From the NCBI RefSeq assembly GCF_900110615.1, contig NZ_FOEI01000001.1, positions 682,001-746,000 on the forward strand: 64,000 bases of DNA, read 5' to 3'. A model generated the notes under the pieces. That model saw nothing but the letters and a program-made list of their open reading frames with translations, did no database searches and had not been told where the DNA came from. The DNA comes from Flavobacterium urocaniciphilum (GTDB taxonomy: Bacteria; Bacteroidota; Bacteroidia; Flavobacteriales; Flavobacteriaceae). Shown here in pieces: positions 34,968 through 45,300 of this stretch (position 1 is its first letter; each line of letters opens with the position of its first letter). Position numbers and translations under genes: made by a program.

Positions 34968-35954
34968 ATGAACATAGCAGTTGTAATGGGCGGATATTCA
35001 GATGAATCTGTCATTTCATTAAGAAGCGGACAACTTATTTTAAACAATTTAAATAAAGATAAATACCAAATTTTCGAAGTACATATTCTAAATGAAGGCT
35101 GGTTTGTAATAATTAACGGTGAAAAATTCGACATCAATAAAGCTGATTTTTCATTTAACTATAATGGAAAACACATTAAATTTGATGTTGCAGTAAACAC
35201 AATTCATGGAACTCCAGGTGAAGACGGACATATGCAAGCGTATTGGGAATTGTTAGAATTACCGTATACAGGTTGTAGTTTTTACCAAAGTGCGTTAACT
35301 TTTAGCAAAAGAGATACTTTATCAGTTTTAGGGAAATTTGATATTCCTAAAGCTAATTCTGTTTATTTAACTAAAGGTCAGGAGATTAACGGAGAAAAAA
35401 TTGCATCAGCTTTAGGCTTTCCTTTTTTCGTAAAGCCAAACCAATCTGGAAGTAGTTTAGGGGTTTCTATGGTTAAAGATTTATCTGATTTTGATAAAGC
35501 TTTAGAATTTGCTTTTGCAGAAGACAACGATATTTTAATAGAATCGCAACTAAAAGGAACTGAAATTTCTGTTGGTGTGATGAAATTAAATGGAGTAACG
35601 AGAGTTTTAGGTACAACTGAAATTATTTCTGAAAATGACTTTTTCGATTACGAAGCTAAATATTTAGGAAAATCAAATGAGATCACTCCTGCCCGACTTT
35701 CAGCTAATGTTGAAAAAACAGTTTACGAGACGGCTGCTAAAATATATGAAGCTTTAGGAATGCAAGGATTTTCAAGAATCGATTTTATTGTAATGAATGA
35801 TGTACCTCATTTTATTGAAATCAACACAAATCCAGGATTAAGTCCGCAAAGTATATTCCCTCAACAAGCAGCGTATGCGAATTTAAATTTTTCTGATTTA
35901 TTAGAAAACGAAATTAAATTGGCTTTAGAAAGAAAACCAATTTGGAAGAAATAA
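34968..35954 (+). CDS. ddl: D-alanine--D-alanine ligase
   Basis: 328-residue ATP-grasp ligase making D-Ala-D-Ala for peptidoglycan. Motifs: MGGYSDESVISLRSG at the N-terminus, HGTPGEDGHMQAYWE, PYTGCSFYQSALTFSK, the ATP-binding FFVKPNQSGSSLGVSMV, and the metal and substrate end SRIDFIV..FIEINTNPGLSPQSIFP. Full length. Its presence suggests that the other ATP-grasp protein (7441) does something different. Faces away from the PASTA-rluD pair. Confidence 0.95.
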   Translation: MNIAVVMGGYSDESVISLRSGQLILNNLNKDKYQIFEVHILNEGWFVIINGEKFDINKADFSFNYNGKHIKFDVAVNTIHGTPGEDGHMQAYWELLELPYTGCSFYQSALTFSKRDTLSVLGKFDIPKANSVYLTKGQEINGEKIASALGFPFFVKPNQSGSSLGVSMVKDLSDFDKALEFAFAEDNDILIESQLKGTEISVGVMKLNGVTRVLGTTEIISENDFFDYEAKYLGKSNEITPARLSANVEKTVYETAAKIYEALGMQGFSRIDFIVMNDVPHFIEINTNPGLSPQSIFPQQAAYANLNFSDLLENEIKLALERKPIWKK

Positions 35955-35955
35955 T

Positions 35956-36029
35956 GAAGTTTATAGTTTGTTGTTAATGGTTTTTATTAAAAACTTCAAA
36001 CAATAAACAATCAACCATTAACAATAAAC
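35956..36029. repeat. Intergenic inverted-repeat element between ddl and coaD
   Basis: GTTTGTTGTTAATGG (35966-35980) pairs with CCATTAACAATAAAC (36015-36029) with one mismatch; nested GAAGTTT (35956-35962) and AAACTTC (35991-35997). G/T-rich left arm, A/C-rich right arm. Confidence 0.6.
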
Positions 36030-36038
36030 ATAAAAACA

Positions 36039-36497
36039 ATGAGAAGAGCAATATTTCCAGGTTCATTTGATCCAATAACAAACGGACATTATGATATAAT
36101 TAAGCGTGGTGTTTCATTATTTGATGAAGTCATTGTTGCTATTGGTGTAAATGCCGAAAAAAAATATATGTTTTCTCTAGAAGACAGAAAACGTTTTATT
36201 GAAGAAGCTTTTAAAGACGAACCAAAAGTTCGTGTAATAACTTATGCCGGTTTAACTATCGATTTGTGTAAAAAAGAAGATGCGCAATTTATCCTTAGAG
36301 GTTTAAGAAATCCAGCTGATTTCGAATTTGAAAAAGCTATCGCTCACACGAACAGACGTTTATCTAAAATAGAAACAGTGTTTTTATTAACTGCAGCAAA
36401 TACTTCTTATATTTCTTCAAGTATTGTACGAGACGTATTACGTAACGGTGGTGATGCTTCAGATTTTGTTCCTAATTCGGTTCCGAGTAAGTTGTAA
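36039..36497 (+). CDS. coaD: Pantetheine-phosphate adenylyltransferase
   Basis: 152-residue nucleotidyltransferase of coenzyme A synthesis, making dephospho-CoA from 4'-phosphopantetheine and ATP. The nucleotidyl site FPGSFDPITNGHYDIIKRG contains the TxGH motif, and the C-terminal TSYISSSIVRDVLRNGGD contains the conserved ISSSxVR. Normal length. Its stop codon is directly followed by the stop of the convergent methyltransferase gene, with no spacer. Confidence 0.94.
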   Translation: MRRAIFPGSFDPITNGHYDIIKRGVSLFDEVIVAIGVNAEKKYMFSLEDRKRFIEEAFKDEPKVRVITYAGLTIDLCKKEDAQFILRGLRNPADFEFEKAIAHTNRRLSKIETVFLLTAANTSYISSSIVRDVLRNGGDASDFVPNSVPSKL

Positions 36498-37133
36498 TTA
36501 ACTTTCAAAAACAATCACATCACTATAAATTTTAACCTTCTGAAAATGAAGGTTTTTTTGTATCCAATCCAAAGTTTCTTTTTGATAAATAAAAACATGT
36601 GTTGGGTCGTCTTTATAATACCAATTTTCAAATGGTTTCTGATTTTGAAACACGTTGGTTTTACAGTATAATTTTCCTTTTGGTACTAATAAATTTCTTA
36701 GTAATTGAAATTCTTGCAACGGATTTTTAAAATGTTCCATGACTTCGCAACAACTAACATAATTGTATTTTTTCTCTAGTAAAGTCAAGTCATTTGCAAA
36801 ATACAAGTCGTAATTTGAAACCTGAAATCCTTTATCAGTAAGCATTTTAGCAATTACTGGTCCGGTTCCACTGCCAAAATCTAATCCAATATCAGATGAA
36901 GAAAAATCTTTTAAAATTTCATTTACAATCGGTGATACAAAGTTTTGATATCGAACATCATTTACATCGTTAATATGTTTTTCATAATGTTCTTTTTCTT
37001 CAACTGCACTTAAATAAGTTTCTTTAGGGCGAAAAATTCCTTTACAATTAGTACATTCATAAAAAATATGATTTACTTTTTCGCAAAACAATTTCGCATC
37101 ATTATTACATAAAGGACACTTATTTTCCAACAT
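36498..37133 (-). CDS. Class I SAM-dependent methyltransferase with zinc-ribbon N-terminus
   Basis: 211 residues. An N-terminal rubredoxin-like CxxC pair (CPLCNNDAKLFC...CTNCKGIF, about 5-32) precedes a Rossmann methyltransferase core with GLDFGSGTGPVIAKML as motif I and CCEVMEHFKNP as post-motif. Substrate unknown. It follows the DbpA-like helicase by 3 bases on the same strand, which may hint at an RNA-linked role, but this is inference. Confidence 0.82.
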   Translation of the reverse strand: MLENKCPLCNNDAKLFCEKVNHIFYECTNCKGIFRPKETYLSAVEEKEHYEKHINDVNDVRYQNFVSPIVNEILKDFSSSDIGLDFGSGTGPVIAKMLTDKGFQVSNYDLYFANDLTLLEKKYNYVSCCEVMEHFKNPLQEFQLLRNLLVPKGKLYCKTNVFQNQKPFENWYYKDDPTHVFIYQKETLDWIQKNLHFQKVKIYSDVIVFES

Positions 37134-37136
37134 AAA

Positions 37137-38483
37137 TTACTCAATTTCTTTTTTAATGACATTTCTCGCAACGGCAATTTTATACTTCTTGCCTTTCATT
37201 TTTTCGTCTTTAATATTTTTTAGTAAATCATTGATTTTATTATATTTAACCGCTACGAATGAAATAAAATCTTTAACTTCAATGATTCCAATATCGCCTT
37301 TTTCTAATTTCCCTTTTTGGAAGAAAAAACCAACAATATCCATTTTACTAACTTTATTTTTCTTTCCGCCACTAATATAAATCGTTTGAAATTCTGGCGG
37401 TTTTGGTAATGCTTTAACCTCAGAAACATTTAATTTAGATATTTCATAATCTAAATATTCAGCTTTCTTTTCACTTTCGTGAAATAAGATATATGCTGTT
37501 CCGCTTGCTTGCATTCTGGCTGTTCTACCATTTCTATGCGTAAATTCTTCTTCTTTTAATGGTAAATGATAATGAATTACGTGTTTCATTTCCGGTATAT
37601 CCAAACCACGAGCTGCTAAATCTGTAGTAACTAAATAACTAATACTTCCATTTCTAAACTGAATTAAAGCTCGCTCCCGCTCTTCTTGGTCCATACCACC
37701 ATGATAAAACGTGGCGAAAATTCCTTTTTCCGATAAATAATCTGAAATTCGTTCAACAGCATCTCTATGGTTACAAAATATAATGGCCGCTTCCGATTTT
37801 AAAGAACAAACCAATTGAAATAGTGTATGGATTTTATCTTTTTCTCTTGAAGGTACTAATTTCATTGATAAATTAGAATTCTTTTCTTCTTCTTGAATAA
37901 AATCTAAAACAGTCGGATTAACAACATTTGTATATTTTGGAATTTCAATTCCGGAAGTCGCAGAAACTAAAATTCGCTTGTTTAATTTTGGTAATCTTTT
38001 GATAATGAACGACATTTCTTCATGAAAACCTAATTGTAAAGATTTATCAAACTCATCTAAAACCAAAGTTTTTATAGTATCAACTTTAAATGTTCCTCTA
38101 TCTAAATGATCCGCAATTCTTCCAGGAGTTCCAATTATAATGGCTGGAGGATTGCTTAAATTCTTTATTTCAGTATCTATAGAATGGCCGCCATAACAAA
38201 TATTGACTTTGTAATTGGTACCCATTTTTTTCCAAACTTGCTCAATTTGCAAGCCTAATTCACGAGAAGGGACTAAAATTAAACATTGCACACCATTAAT
38301 TTCTTCGTCTAATAATTGAAAAATGGGTAATAAAAAAGCTAGCGTTTTACCAGAACCTGTTGGTGATAACAATAATACATTAGCATCATTTAATATAGTT
38401 GATTCTGCAACTTCTTGCATTTCATTTAAACTTTCAATACCAAGATTTAAAAGTAAATTAGTGGAATGTGGATTTCTGTTCAT
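37137..38483 (-). CDS. DEAD-box RNA helicase (DbpA-like)
   Basis: 448-residue helicase: Q-motif region LNEMQEVAE, motif I SPTGSGKT (about 39-46), Ia PSRELGLQ, motif II VLDEFDKS (Asp-Glu-Phe-Asp instead of DEAD), motif III SAT, motif VI HRNGRTARM and a C-terminal DbpA RNA-binding domain (about 370-445, TIYISGGKKNKVSKMDIVGFF). DbpA proteins bind 23S rRNA helix 92 during 50S assembly. A complete promoter ends just 4 bases before the ATG, so the mRNA is predicted to be leaderless. Confidence 0.92.
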   Translation of the reverse strand: MNRNPHSTNLLLNLGIESLNEMQEVAESTILNDANVLLLSPTGSGKTLAFLLPIFQLLDEEINGVQCLILVPSRELGLQIEQVWKKMGTNYKVNICYGGHSIDTEIKNLSNPPAIIIGTPGRIADHLDRGTFKVDTIKTLVLDEFDKSLQLGFHEEMSFIIKRLPKLNKRILVSATSGIEIPKYTNVVNPTVLDFIQEEEKNSNLSMKLVPSREKDKIHTLFQLVCSLKSEAAIIFCNHRDAVERISDYLSEKGIFATFYHGGMDQEERERALIQFRNGSISYLVTTDLAARGLDIPEMKHVIHYHLPLKEEEFTHRNGRTARMQASGTAYILFHESEKKAEYLDYEISKLNVSEVKALPKPPEFQTIYISGGKKNKVSKMDIVGFFFQKGKLEKGDIGIIEVKDFISFVAVKYNKINDLLKNIKDEKMKGKKYKIAVARNVIKKEIE

Positions 38484-38487
38484 GTGG

Positions 38488-38517
38488 CAAAGGTAGATTT
38501 AATTTGCCGATTTTCAA
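38488..38517 (-). promoter_or_regulatory. Complete promoter of the DbpA-like helicase gene
   Basis: On the minus strand: TTG (38517-38515), 19-base spacer, TACCTTTG (38495-38488), exact match to TTG-N19-TAnnTTTG. The predicted start of transcription falls on or next to the ATG at 38483. Confidence 0.7.
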
Positions 38518-38550
38518 TTTGTCAATGTTCAATTATACTTTGCGACGAGT

Positions 38551-38582
38551 TTTGAAATTGATATTTAAAATCCTTACTTTTG
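38551..38582 (+). promoter_or_regulatory. Promoter of the M14 peptidase gene
   Basis: TTTG (38551-38554), 20-base spacer, TACTTTTG (38575-38582). The TTG at its 3' end is in frame with the gene but is promoter sequence; the ATG at 38601 is the start. Confidence 0.65.
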
Positions 38583-38600
38583 AGATTCAAACAACTAATT

Positions 38601-40310
38601 ATGCGATTAATTCTTCTATTCTTGTTTACTTCAATATTTGTAGACGCACAAAATAACTTGCTAACACCTTTCGAAAAAGGTAATAAAAATCAATCCACCA
38701 CTTATGAAGAATGTATTGAATTTTATCAGGAATTAGATAAAAAATATGCTTCAATATTAATGATTGAACAAGGTTTGACAGATAGTGGAAAACCCTTACA
38801 TCTTGTTTTTTATTCGAGTGATAATGTATTTTTAAATACTACAAAAAAGACTGTCCTATTAATAAATAACGGAATTCATCCTGGAGAACCAGACGGAATT
38901 GACGCAACCATGATGTTAATGCGCGATTTAGCATCAGGTAAAATCAAAACACCTAAAAATACTTTAATTGCAGCTATACCAGTGTATAATATTGGTGGAA
39001 TGTTGAATCGAAATTCAAGTTCAAGAGCCAATCAAAACGGTCCAGAGGAATACGGTTTTAGAGGAAATGGAAGAAATTATGATTTAAATCGTGACTTCAT
39101 AAAATCGGACACTAAAAATTCAAGAAGTTTTCAAAAACTATTTACTGAATTAAATCCAGATATTTTTTTAGACAATCATGTTTCTAATGGTGCCGATTAC
39201 CAATATACTTTTACTTGTATAGCCACTCAACATGAAAAATTAGGTTCTACGCTTGGAAATTACTTTAAAAATGAATTATATCCTTCGATTGTGAAAGATA
39301 TGAATAAGAAAAAGATAGACGTTGTTCCTTATGTAAATGTGCATAGTACAACGCCAGATAAAGGTTTTGAACAGTTTACGGATACTCCAAGATACGCAAC
39401 TGGCTATACAACATTATTTCATACTTTAGGATTTGTTCCTGAAACACATATGTTAAAAGCGTATAAAGACAGAGTTCACGTTACGTATGAATTTATGGTT
39501 AGTACCATTAATTTTGCGGATGCGAATTGGGAAAAAATTAAACAAATGCGAAATGTTGCTATTGAAGAATTTACTCCAGGAAAACAATATCCATTGCAAT
39601 GGGCATTAGATTCTACAAAAGTCTCTTATATTGATTTTAAAGGATATGAAGGCGGCTATAAACCAAGTGATATTTCTGGAAAAAACAGATTGTATTACGA
39701 CAGAAGTAAGCCTTTTACCAAGAAAATACCTTTTTACGGAAACTATAAACCAACCCAATTTGTTACGATTCCGAAAGCATATATCATACCGCAATCGCAA
39801 TGGCAAGTTTTAGATATTTTAAAATTAAATGGAATCGCTTATACACAACTTCAAAAAGACACCATAATTGAGATAGAATCTTATAAAATTGAAAGTTATC
39901 AAACTTCTAAATCACCTTATGAAGGTCATTACGGACATTATAATACTAAGATTTCAAAATCAATTCAAAAGGTAAAATTTTTTAAAGGAGATTATGTGTA
40001 CAATACAAATCAAACAAGTGTAAAATATTTAGTAGAAACCTTAGAACCAGAAGCTGTTGATTCGTTTTTTAATTGGAATTTCTTCGATACAATATTACAA
40101 CAAAAAGAAGGATATTCTGCTTATGTATTTGAAGATATGGCAACACAAATTTTAGCTGAAAACCCAACATTAAAACAAGAATTTGAAGCTAAAAAACAAT
40201 CCGACAAAGCTTTTGCTGAAAACGGGGGCGATCAATTGTATTGGGTATACAAACATTCTAAATACTTTGAAAAAGCGTTTATGCAATATCCGGTTTATAG
40301 AGTGAATTGA
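38601..40310 (+). CDS. Exported M14-family zinc carboxypeptidase
   Basis: 569 residues with a signal peptide (MRLILLFLFTSIFVDAQ). Zinc ligands His93 and Glu96 are in NNGIHPGEPDG and His193 in FLDNHVSNGADY; the RNYDLNRDF segment provides the conserved substrate-binding Asn-Arg. The rest (about 300-569) is a long C-terminal region characteristic of a Bacteroidota M14 subfamily. Probably degrades peptides in the periplasm or outside the cell. Followed by a spacer that carries two GATTTACGA words. Confidence 0.85.
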   Translation: MRLILLFLFTSIFVDAQNNLLTPFEKGNKNQSTTYEECIEFYQELDKKYASILMIEQGLTDSGKPLHLVFYSSDNVFLNTTKKTVLLINNGIHPGEPDGIDATMMLMRDLASGKIKTPKNTLIAAIPVYNIGGMLNRNSSSRANQNGPEEYGFRGNGRNYDLNRDFIKSDTKNSRSFQKLFTELNPDIFLDNHVSNGADYQYTFTCIATQHEKLGSTLGNYFKNELYPSIVKDMNKKKIDVVPYVNVHSTTPDKGFEQFTDTPRYATGYTTLFHTLGFVPETHMLKAYKDRVHVTYEFMVSTINFADANWEKIKQMRNVAIEEFTPGKQYPLQWALDSTKVSYIDFKGYEGGYKPSDISGKNRLYYDRSKPFTKKIPFYGNYKPTQFVTIPKAYIIPQSQWQVLDILKLNGIAYTQLQKDTIIEIESYKIESYQTSKSPYEGHYGHYNTKISKSIQKVKFFKGDYVYNTNQTSVKYLVETLEPEAVDSFFNWNFFDTILQQKEGYSAYVFEDMATQILAENPTLKQEFEAKKQSDKAFAENGGDQLYWVYKHSKYFEKAFMQYPVYRVN

Positions 40311-40338
40311 TTTACGATTTTAGATTTGGGATTTACGA
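40309..40338 (+). repeat. Paired GATTTACGA words after the M14 gene
   Basis: GATTTACGA at 40309-40317 and 40330-40338, 21 bases apart start to start. Confidence 0.55.
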
Positions 40339-40364
40339 AGTTGAAACTATAAAAATACAATATT

Positions 40365-40883
40365 ATGAAGAGAATAATTTTAATTATAATATTTTTAAAT
40401 TCTATATTGATTTATGGGCAAACCGATTGCGGTTTTAAAATTGATGAACAAAAAATTTTAAAAAACGAAAACCTAGATTTTTTTCTTGATAAAATGAAAA
40501 CAGAAAAATTCAAGGTAACCAATAAAAAAGAAAAAATACCAAAGCAAGTTTTAAAACAATTAAAATGTTTAACAAGAGGATTTACAATAGCAAATCCGGG
40601 TGAAGAGTATCAAGATAGTGATATTATAGATACAAATAAAATTTTGCCTGGAAGAAGATTAATATTTTTAGCAAAAAGTAAACATAATTTAATTATGGTT
40701 TATGAAGTTTCTCAAGGAGCTAGAATAGTGTTTATAAATTTTGATAAAACTACAATTAAAGATTTTTGGTGTGGCGTCTGTATGGGAAAACCAAAAATTA
40801 AATCCATAAAACAAGTTATTGATCATATTCAATATTATAGAGATAAAGCTTGGGGTTTAAATACTAACATAATTACATTTTAA
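40365..40883 (+). CDS. Exported hypothetical protein, 172 aa
   Basis: Signal peptide (about 1-18, ending IYGQ) and a mature domain of about 150 residues with five Cys (TDCGF, LKCLTRG, FWCGVC), enough for disulphides. I do not recognise the family. A strong terminator follows; it is separated from the M14 gene by 54 bases, so it may be expressed with it. Confidence 0.6.
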   Translation: MKRIILIIIFLNSILIYGQTDCGFKIDEQKILKNENLDFFLDKMKTEKFKVTNKKEKIPKQVLKQLKCLTRGFTIANPGEEYQDSDIIDTNKILPGRRLIFLAKSKHNLIMVYEVSQGARIVFINFDKTTIKDFWCGVCMGKPKIKSIKQVIDHIQYYRDKAWGLNTNIITF

Positions 40884-40890
40884 AAAAACA

Positions 40891-40920
40891 AAAAAGTCAT
40901 CTTTTCAGATGACTTTTTTT
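40891..40920. terminator. Bidirectional terminator between convergent genes
   Basis: AAAAAGTCATCT (40891-40902), loop TTTC, AGATGACTTTTT (40907-40918). Confidence 0.9.
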
Positions 40921-40944
40921 AATAATAACTCAAAATAATTCTAA

Positions 40945-42378
40945 TTAATTCCAACCTCCACCAAGTGCTTTGTAAAGATTAATTACATTAAGCATTTGGT
41001 TTTTTCTAGTTTCAATTAAATCTCTTCTTGCTTCTAATGCATCGCGTTGTGTTAATAAAACTTCCATATAATCTGCTCTTGCAGAAAGGAATAATTGATT
41101 AGCAATTTCAATCGATTCATTTAAAGCTGTAACTTGATCATTCTTTAATTTAAAAGAATTTTGCAAGTTGTCTATTTTTGATAATTGATTTACAACTTCT
41201 GTATAAGCTTTTAAAACCGTTTGTTCGTATTCGTAAACCAATTGAATTTGTTTTGCTGAAGCCGTTTTATATTCTGCTTTTATTGCATTTCTATTTACTA
41301 AAGGCATAATAGCTTCTCCAACCATATTATATAATAATGATTCTGGTGTACTTAATAAATATTTAGGATTGAAAGCTTCATATCCAATTCCGGCTTTTAA
41401 ACCAAATTGAGGATAGAAATTAGCTTTAGCTACTTTAATATTTAATTTTGCAGCTTCTAATTCTAATTGCGCTTGTTTTATATCTGGTCTGTTTTCTAAT
41501 AATTCAGATGGTAATCCCATACTCATTAATTTAGGTTGAGTATTAATGAAATTATCTGAATTTCGAACAATCTTTTGTGGAGTTCTACCAACTAAAAAGT
41601 TAATTTTATTCTCTGTTTCAACAATTTCTTGTTTAAGATTAAAAATTTCACTTTGATTTTTCTGAACTTCCGCTTCAAAACGTTTAACAGCTAACTGAGT
41701 TGTTCTTGCAGATTCTTTCAATAATTGAACAATTTTCAATGCGTTTTTTTGCACTTCTATATTTTGTTCCATCGTTTTTAATTCTGCTTCTAAAGCAATC
41801 AATTCGTAATAAGAATTTGCCACTTCAGCTACTAAATTAGTCACCAAGTAATTTTTACCTTCTTGAGTTGCCATGTATTCCATTACAGCAACTTTTTTAG
41901 CATTACGGAGTTTTTTCCAAACGTCTAATTCCCAAGAACTGTATAATCCAAATTTGTAGTTTGTTAAAGGTTCTGGAAATTTTTCATCTTCACGAATGTT
42001 TAGATTTTTCTCCACAGCTCCATTACGGGTAAACTCTCCTACTTTATCTAAATCAGCACCAGCACCAAATCCAACGCTAGGAAGGTATTCCCCTTTCCTA
42101 GCTTGAATTTCATTTTGAGCCATATTTACTTTTTGCATTAATATGTTCAATTCTTTATTATTTACTAATGCCGAATCTATTAATACTTGTAAATTTTTAT
42201 CTTCAAAAAAATCTTTCCATTTTACCTTACCAGCACTATTTTTATCAGCGGTTGAACCTTTATAGTTTTCAGGTAAAGTCAGTTTACTTTCTTGAACTGT
42301 TACTTTAGGAATTCCGCAAGAATTCAACATTAAAATCAATCCAAAAGCAATTAGAATATTTATTTTACTTTGTTTCAT
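40945..42378 (-). CDS. RND efflux outer-membrane channel (TolC/OprM family), lipoprotein
   Basis: About 477 residues with lipoprotein signal IAFGLILMLNSCG, then the two OEP repeats: long helices (for example NNKELNILMQKVNMAQNEIQARKGEYLPSVGFGAG and SELLENRPDIKQAQLELEAAKLNIKVAKANFYPQFGLKAG). It forms the trimeric exit duct of the pump encoded upstream. The ATG at 42378 gives the best signal peptide; several upstream ATGs (up to 42405) are also in frame. It overlaps the end of the RND gene by 14 bases, so translation is coupled. Confidence 0.92.
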   Translation of the reverse strand: MKQSKINILIAFGLILMLNSCGIPKVTVQESKLTLPENYKGSTADKNSAGKVKWKDFFEDKNLQVLIDSALVNNKELNILMQKVNMAQNEIQARKGEYLPSVGFGAGADLDKVGEFTRNGAVEKNLNIREDEKFPEPLTNYKFGLYSSWELDVWKKLRNAKKVAVMEYMATQEGKNYLVTNLVAEVANSYYELIALEAELKTMEQNIEVQKNALKIVQLLKESARTTQLAVKRFEAEVQKNQSEIFNLKQEIVETENKINFLVGRTPQKIVRNSDNFINTQPKLMSMGLPSELLENRPDIKQAQLELEAAKLNIKVAKANFYPQFGLKAGIGYEAFNPKYLLSTPESLLYNMVGEAIMPLVNRNAIKAEYKTASAKQIQLVYEYEQTVLKAYTEVVNQLSKIDNLQNSFKLKNDQVTALNESIEIANQLFLSARADYMEVLLTQRDALEARRDLIETRKNQMLNVINLYKALGGGWN

Positions 42379-45300
42379 CTTCATCATTTTCATTTTTATT
42401 ATCATAATAATTGAAATCTTCTGATAATGGGTTAAATTCTTGATCTTTAATTAATTTTCTTCCGTTAGCTAACGAACCAAAAATGTAATATAATCCAGGA
42501 ACTATAATAACTCCGAATACCGTTCCGAACAACATTCCGCCTAGTGCTGCAGAACCAAGCGTTTTATTACCAATGGCTCCAGCTCCTGTTGCTAACATTA
42601 AAGGAATTAACCCCGCAATAAAGGCAAAAGATGTCATTAAAATTGGACGGAAACGTACTTTTGCACCTTCAATGGCTGCTTCTAAAATAGATAACCCTTC
42701 TTGGTTTTTCTGGACGGCAAATTCTACTATTAATACGGCATTTTTACCTAAAAGTCCAACTAGCATAATTAATCCAATTTGTGCATAAATATCGTTTTGT
42801 AATCCCATCATTTTTAATAATAAGAACGATCCGAAAACTCCAACTGGTAAAGAAAACACTACCGATAAAGGAATGATAAAACTTTCGTATTGAGCGGCTA
42901 ATACTAAATAAACGAATGCTAATACAATTAAGAAAATATAAACTGATTCATTTCCTCTATTAGCTTCATCGTATGATAATCCTTCCCAAGCGATGTCGTA
43001 TCCTTTAGGCAACGTTTGTTTAGCAACTTCTTGAACTGCTTCAATAGCTTCAGCAGTAGTATAGCCTTTTGCTGGTAATCCTTGAATCGCAGCAGAATTA
43101 TACATGTTGAAACGTGTAATTTCATTTGGTCCTTGCGTTTTTACTAATTTCATAAAAGCCGAATACGGAACCATTTCATCTCTATCGTTTTTAATGTATA
43201 AGTTTAAAATGTCAGATGGTAATCTTCTAAATTTAGGATCAGACTGAACATATACTTTAAAGAAACGTTCGAATTTAATAAATCCTTGTTCGTATGTACT
43301 ACCAATCAAAATATCTAGATTTTCCATGGCTTTACCAATAGAAACTCCTTTTTGCATGGCCAATTCGTTATCAATTTCCAATTCGTATTGAGGATAATTA
43401 GCAGCGAAGAATGTGAATAAACCAGAAAGTTCTTTACGTTTTTCTAGATTCTCCATGAATTGCTTGTTGATTTTATCGAAATCTTTATAATCAACTGTTG
43501 TACTCTTATCTAATAAACGCATTGAAAATCCACCAGAAGAACCAAAACCAGGAATTGCAGGTGGTTCGAAATATTCGATTTTAGCACCTAAATTTTTCGA
43601 TTTTTCTTCTAATTCTTCCATGATTTCGGTAACATTATGTTCTCTATCCGACCATGGTTTTAAGTTGATCAAACAAGTTCCCGCGTTAGAACCACGACCT
43701 TCCGTCATAATTTCATAACCCGCTAAAGACGAAACCGATTCTACTCCTTCTACATGTTCACAAACTTTTTGAAGTCTTTGAGAAACCTCATTTGTGGTTT
43801 CTAATGTTGAACCAGGAGGTGTTTGAATAATAGCATAAATAGTTCCTTGATCTTCACTTGGAATAAATCCAGATGGTAAAATCTTATTTACAAAAAACGT
43901 TGCAATACAGAATCCAATTAAAACAAAAAATGTTAACCATCTTCTACTAACAATAGATTTAAGTAAATCGATATATCTTCCTGTCAATTTGTCGAATACA
44001 CGATTAAAACTATCTAAAAACTTAGTTAATATATTTTGTTTATGTTCATGATTTGCATGATGGTTTTTTAACATCATCGCACATAAAACAGGGGTTAAAG
44101 TTAAAGCGATAATTGCCGAAATTACAATTGAACTCGCCATTGTAATAGAGAACTGACGGTAGAACGTTCCAACCGGACCAGACATAAATGAAATAGGAAT
44201 AAATACCGAAACCATTACCGCAGTAATTGCAATAATTGCTCCTCCAATTTCACCTAATACTAATTTAACAGCTTTGTAAGGAGTAATATCGGGGAATTCG
44301 TCAAACTTGGCGTGGACGGCCTCTACAACAACGATGGCATCGTCGACAACAATTCCAATAGCTAATACGAGGGCAAAAAGGGTAACTAAATTGATTGATA
44401 TTCCGAAAAACTGAATAACAAAAAATGCTCCAATTAAGGAAACAGGAACCGCTAAAATTGGAATTAACGTAGAGCGCCAATCGCCAAGAAAGATGAATAC
44501 TACTAAAGCTACTAATAAAAAGGCGTCACGTAGGGTATGCACAACCTGTTCTATCGATGCATCTAAGAATTTAGAAACGTCGTAGCTTATTTTATAATCT
44601 AAACCAGGAGGAAAAGTTGTTTTCATTTCCTCTAATTTTGCTTTTACTTTTGCAATTACTTCATTGGCATTACTACCATAATTTTGTTTTAATACGATTG
44701 AAGCAGAAGGATGACCATCTAAATTAGAATAAATATCAAAGAATTCACTTCCTAATTCGGCCTTACCAATATCTTTTAAGCGAAGAATCTCACCATTTGC
44801 ATTTGCACGAATAATTACATTTTCATATTGCTCTGGCTCACTATATCTTCCTTTGTAGGTTAATACATATTCTAAAGATTGTGCTTTAATACCAGAACTT
44901 TGTCCGATACGACCAGGACGCCCAACAATACTTTGTTCTTGTAACGCTTCCATTACTTCGTTAGTAGAAACATTATAGGCTCTCATACGTTCCGGATTTA
45001 ACCAAACACGCATTGCATACGTTCTACTTCCTAAAATTTGAGATCTAGCAACACCTTTAATACGGTTAATTTCTGGTAACATTTTTACATTGGCATAATT
45101 GTACAAGAATTTTTCATCCATACTTTTATCCTTTGCATACAAGTTAACATACATCAACATACTTGGCTGAATTGGCGTAATTACAACTCCTTCACGTTGA
45201 ACTAATTCTGGTAAAAGAGGCATAACTTGGTCGACCCTAGTTTTTACTCTAATTACAGCCTGATTCGGATCCGTTCCAGGTTCAAAAATAATTCTTAGAG

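Noticed and set aside
36485..36505. Terminator between coaD and the convergent methyltransferase gene
   Set aside because: Only a 5-bp AAGTT/AACTT match without a T run; too weak.
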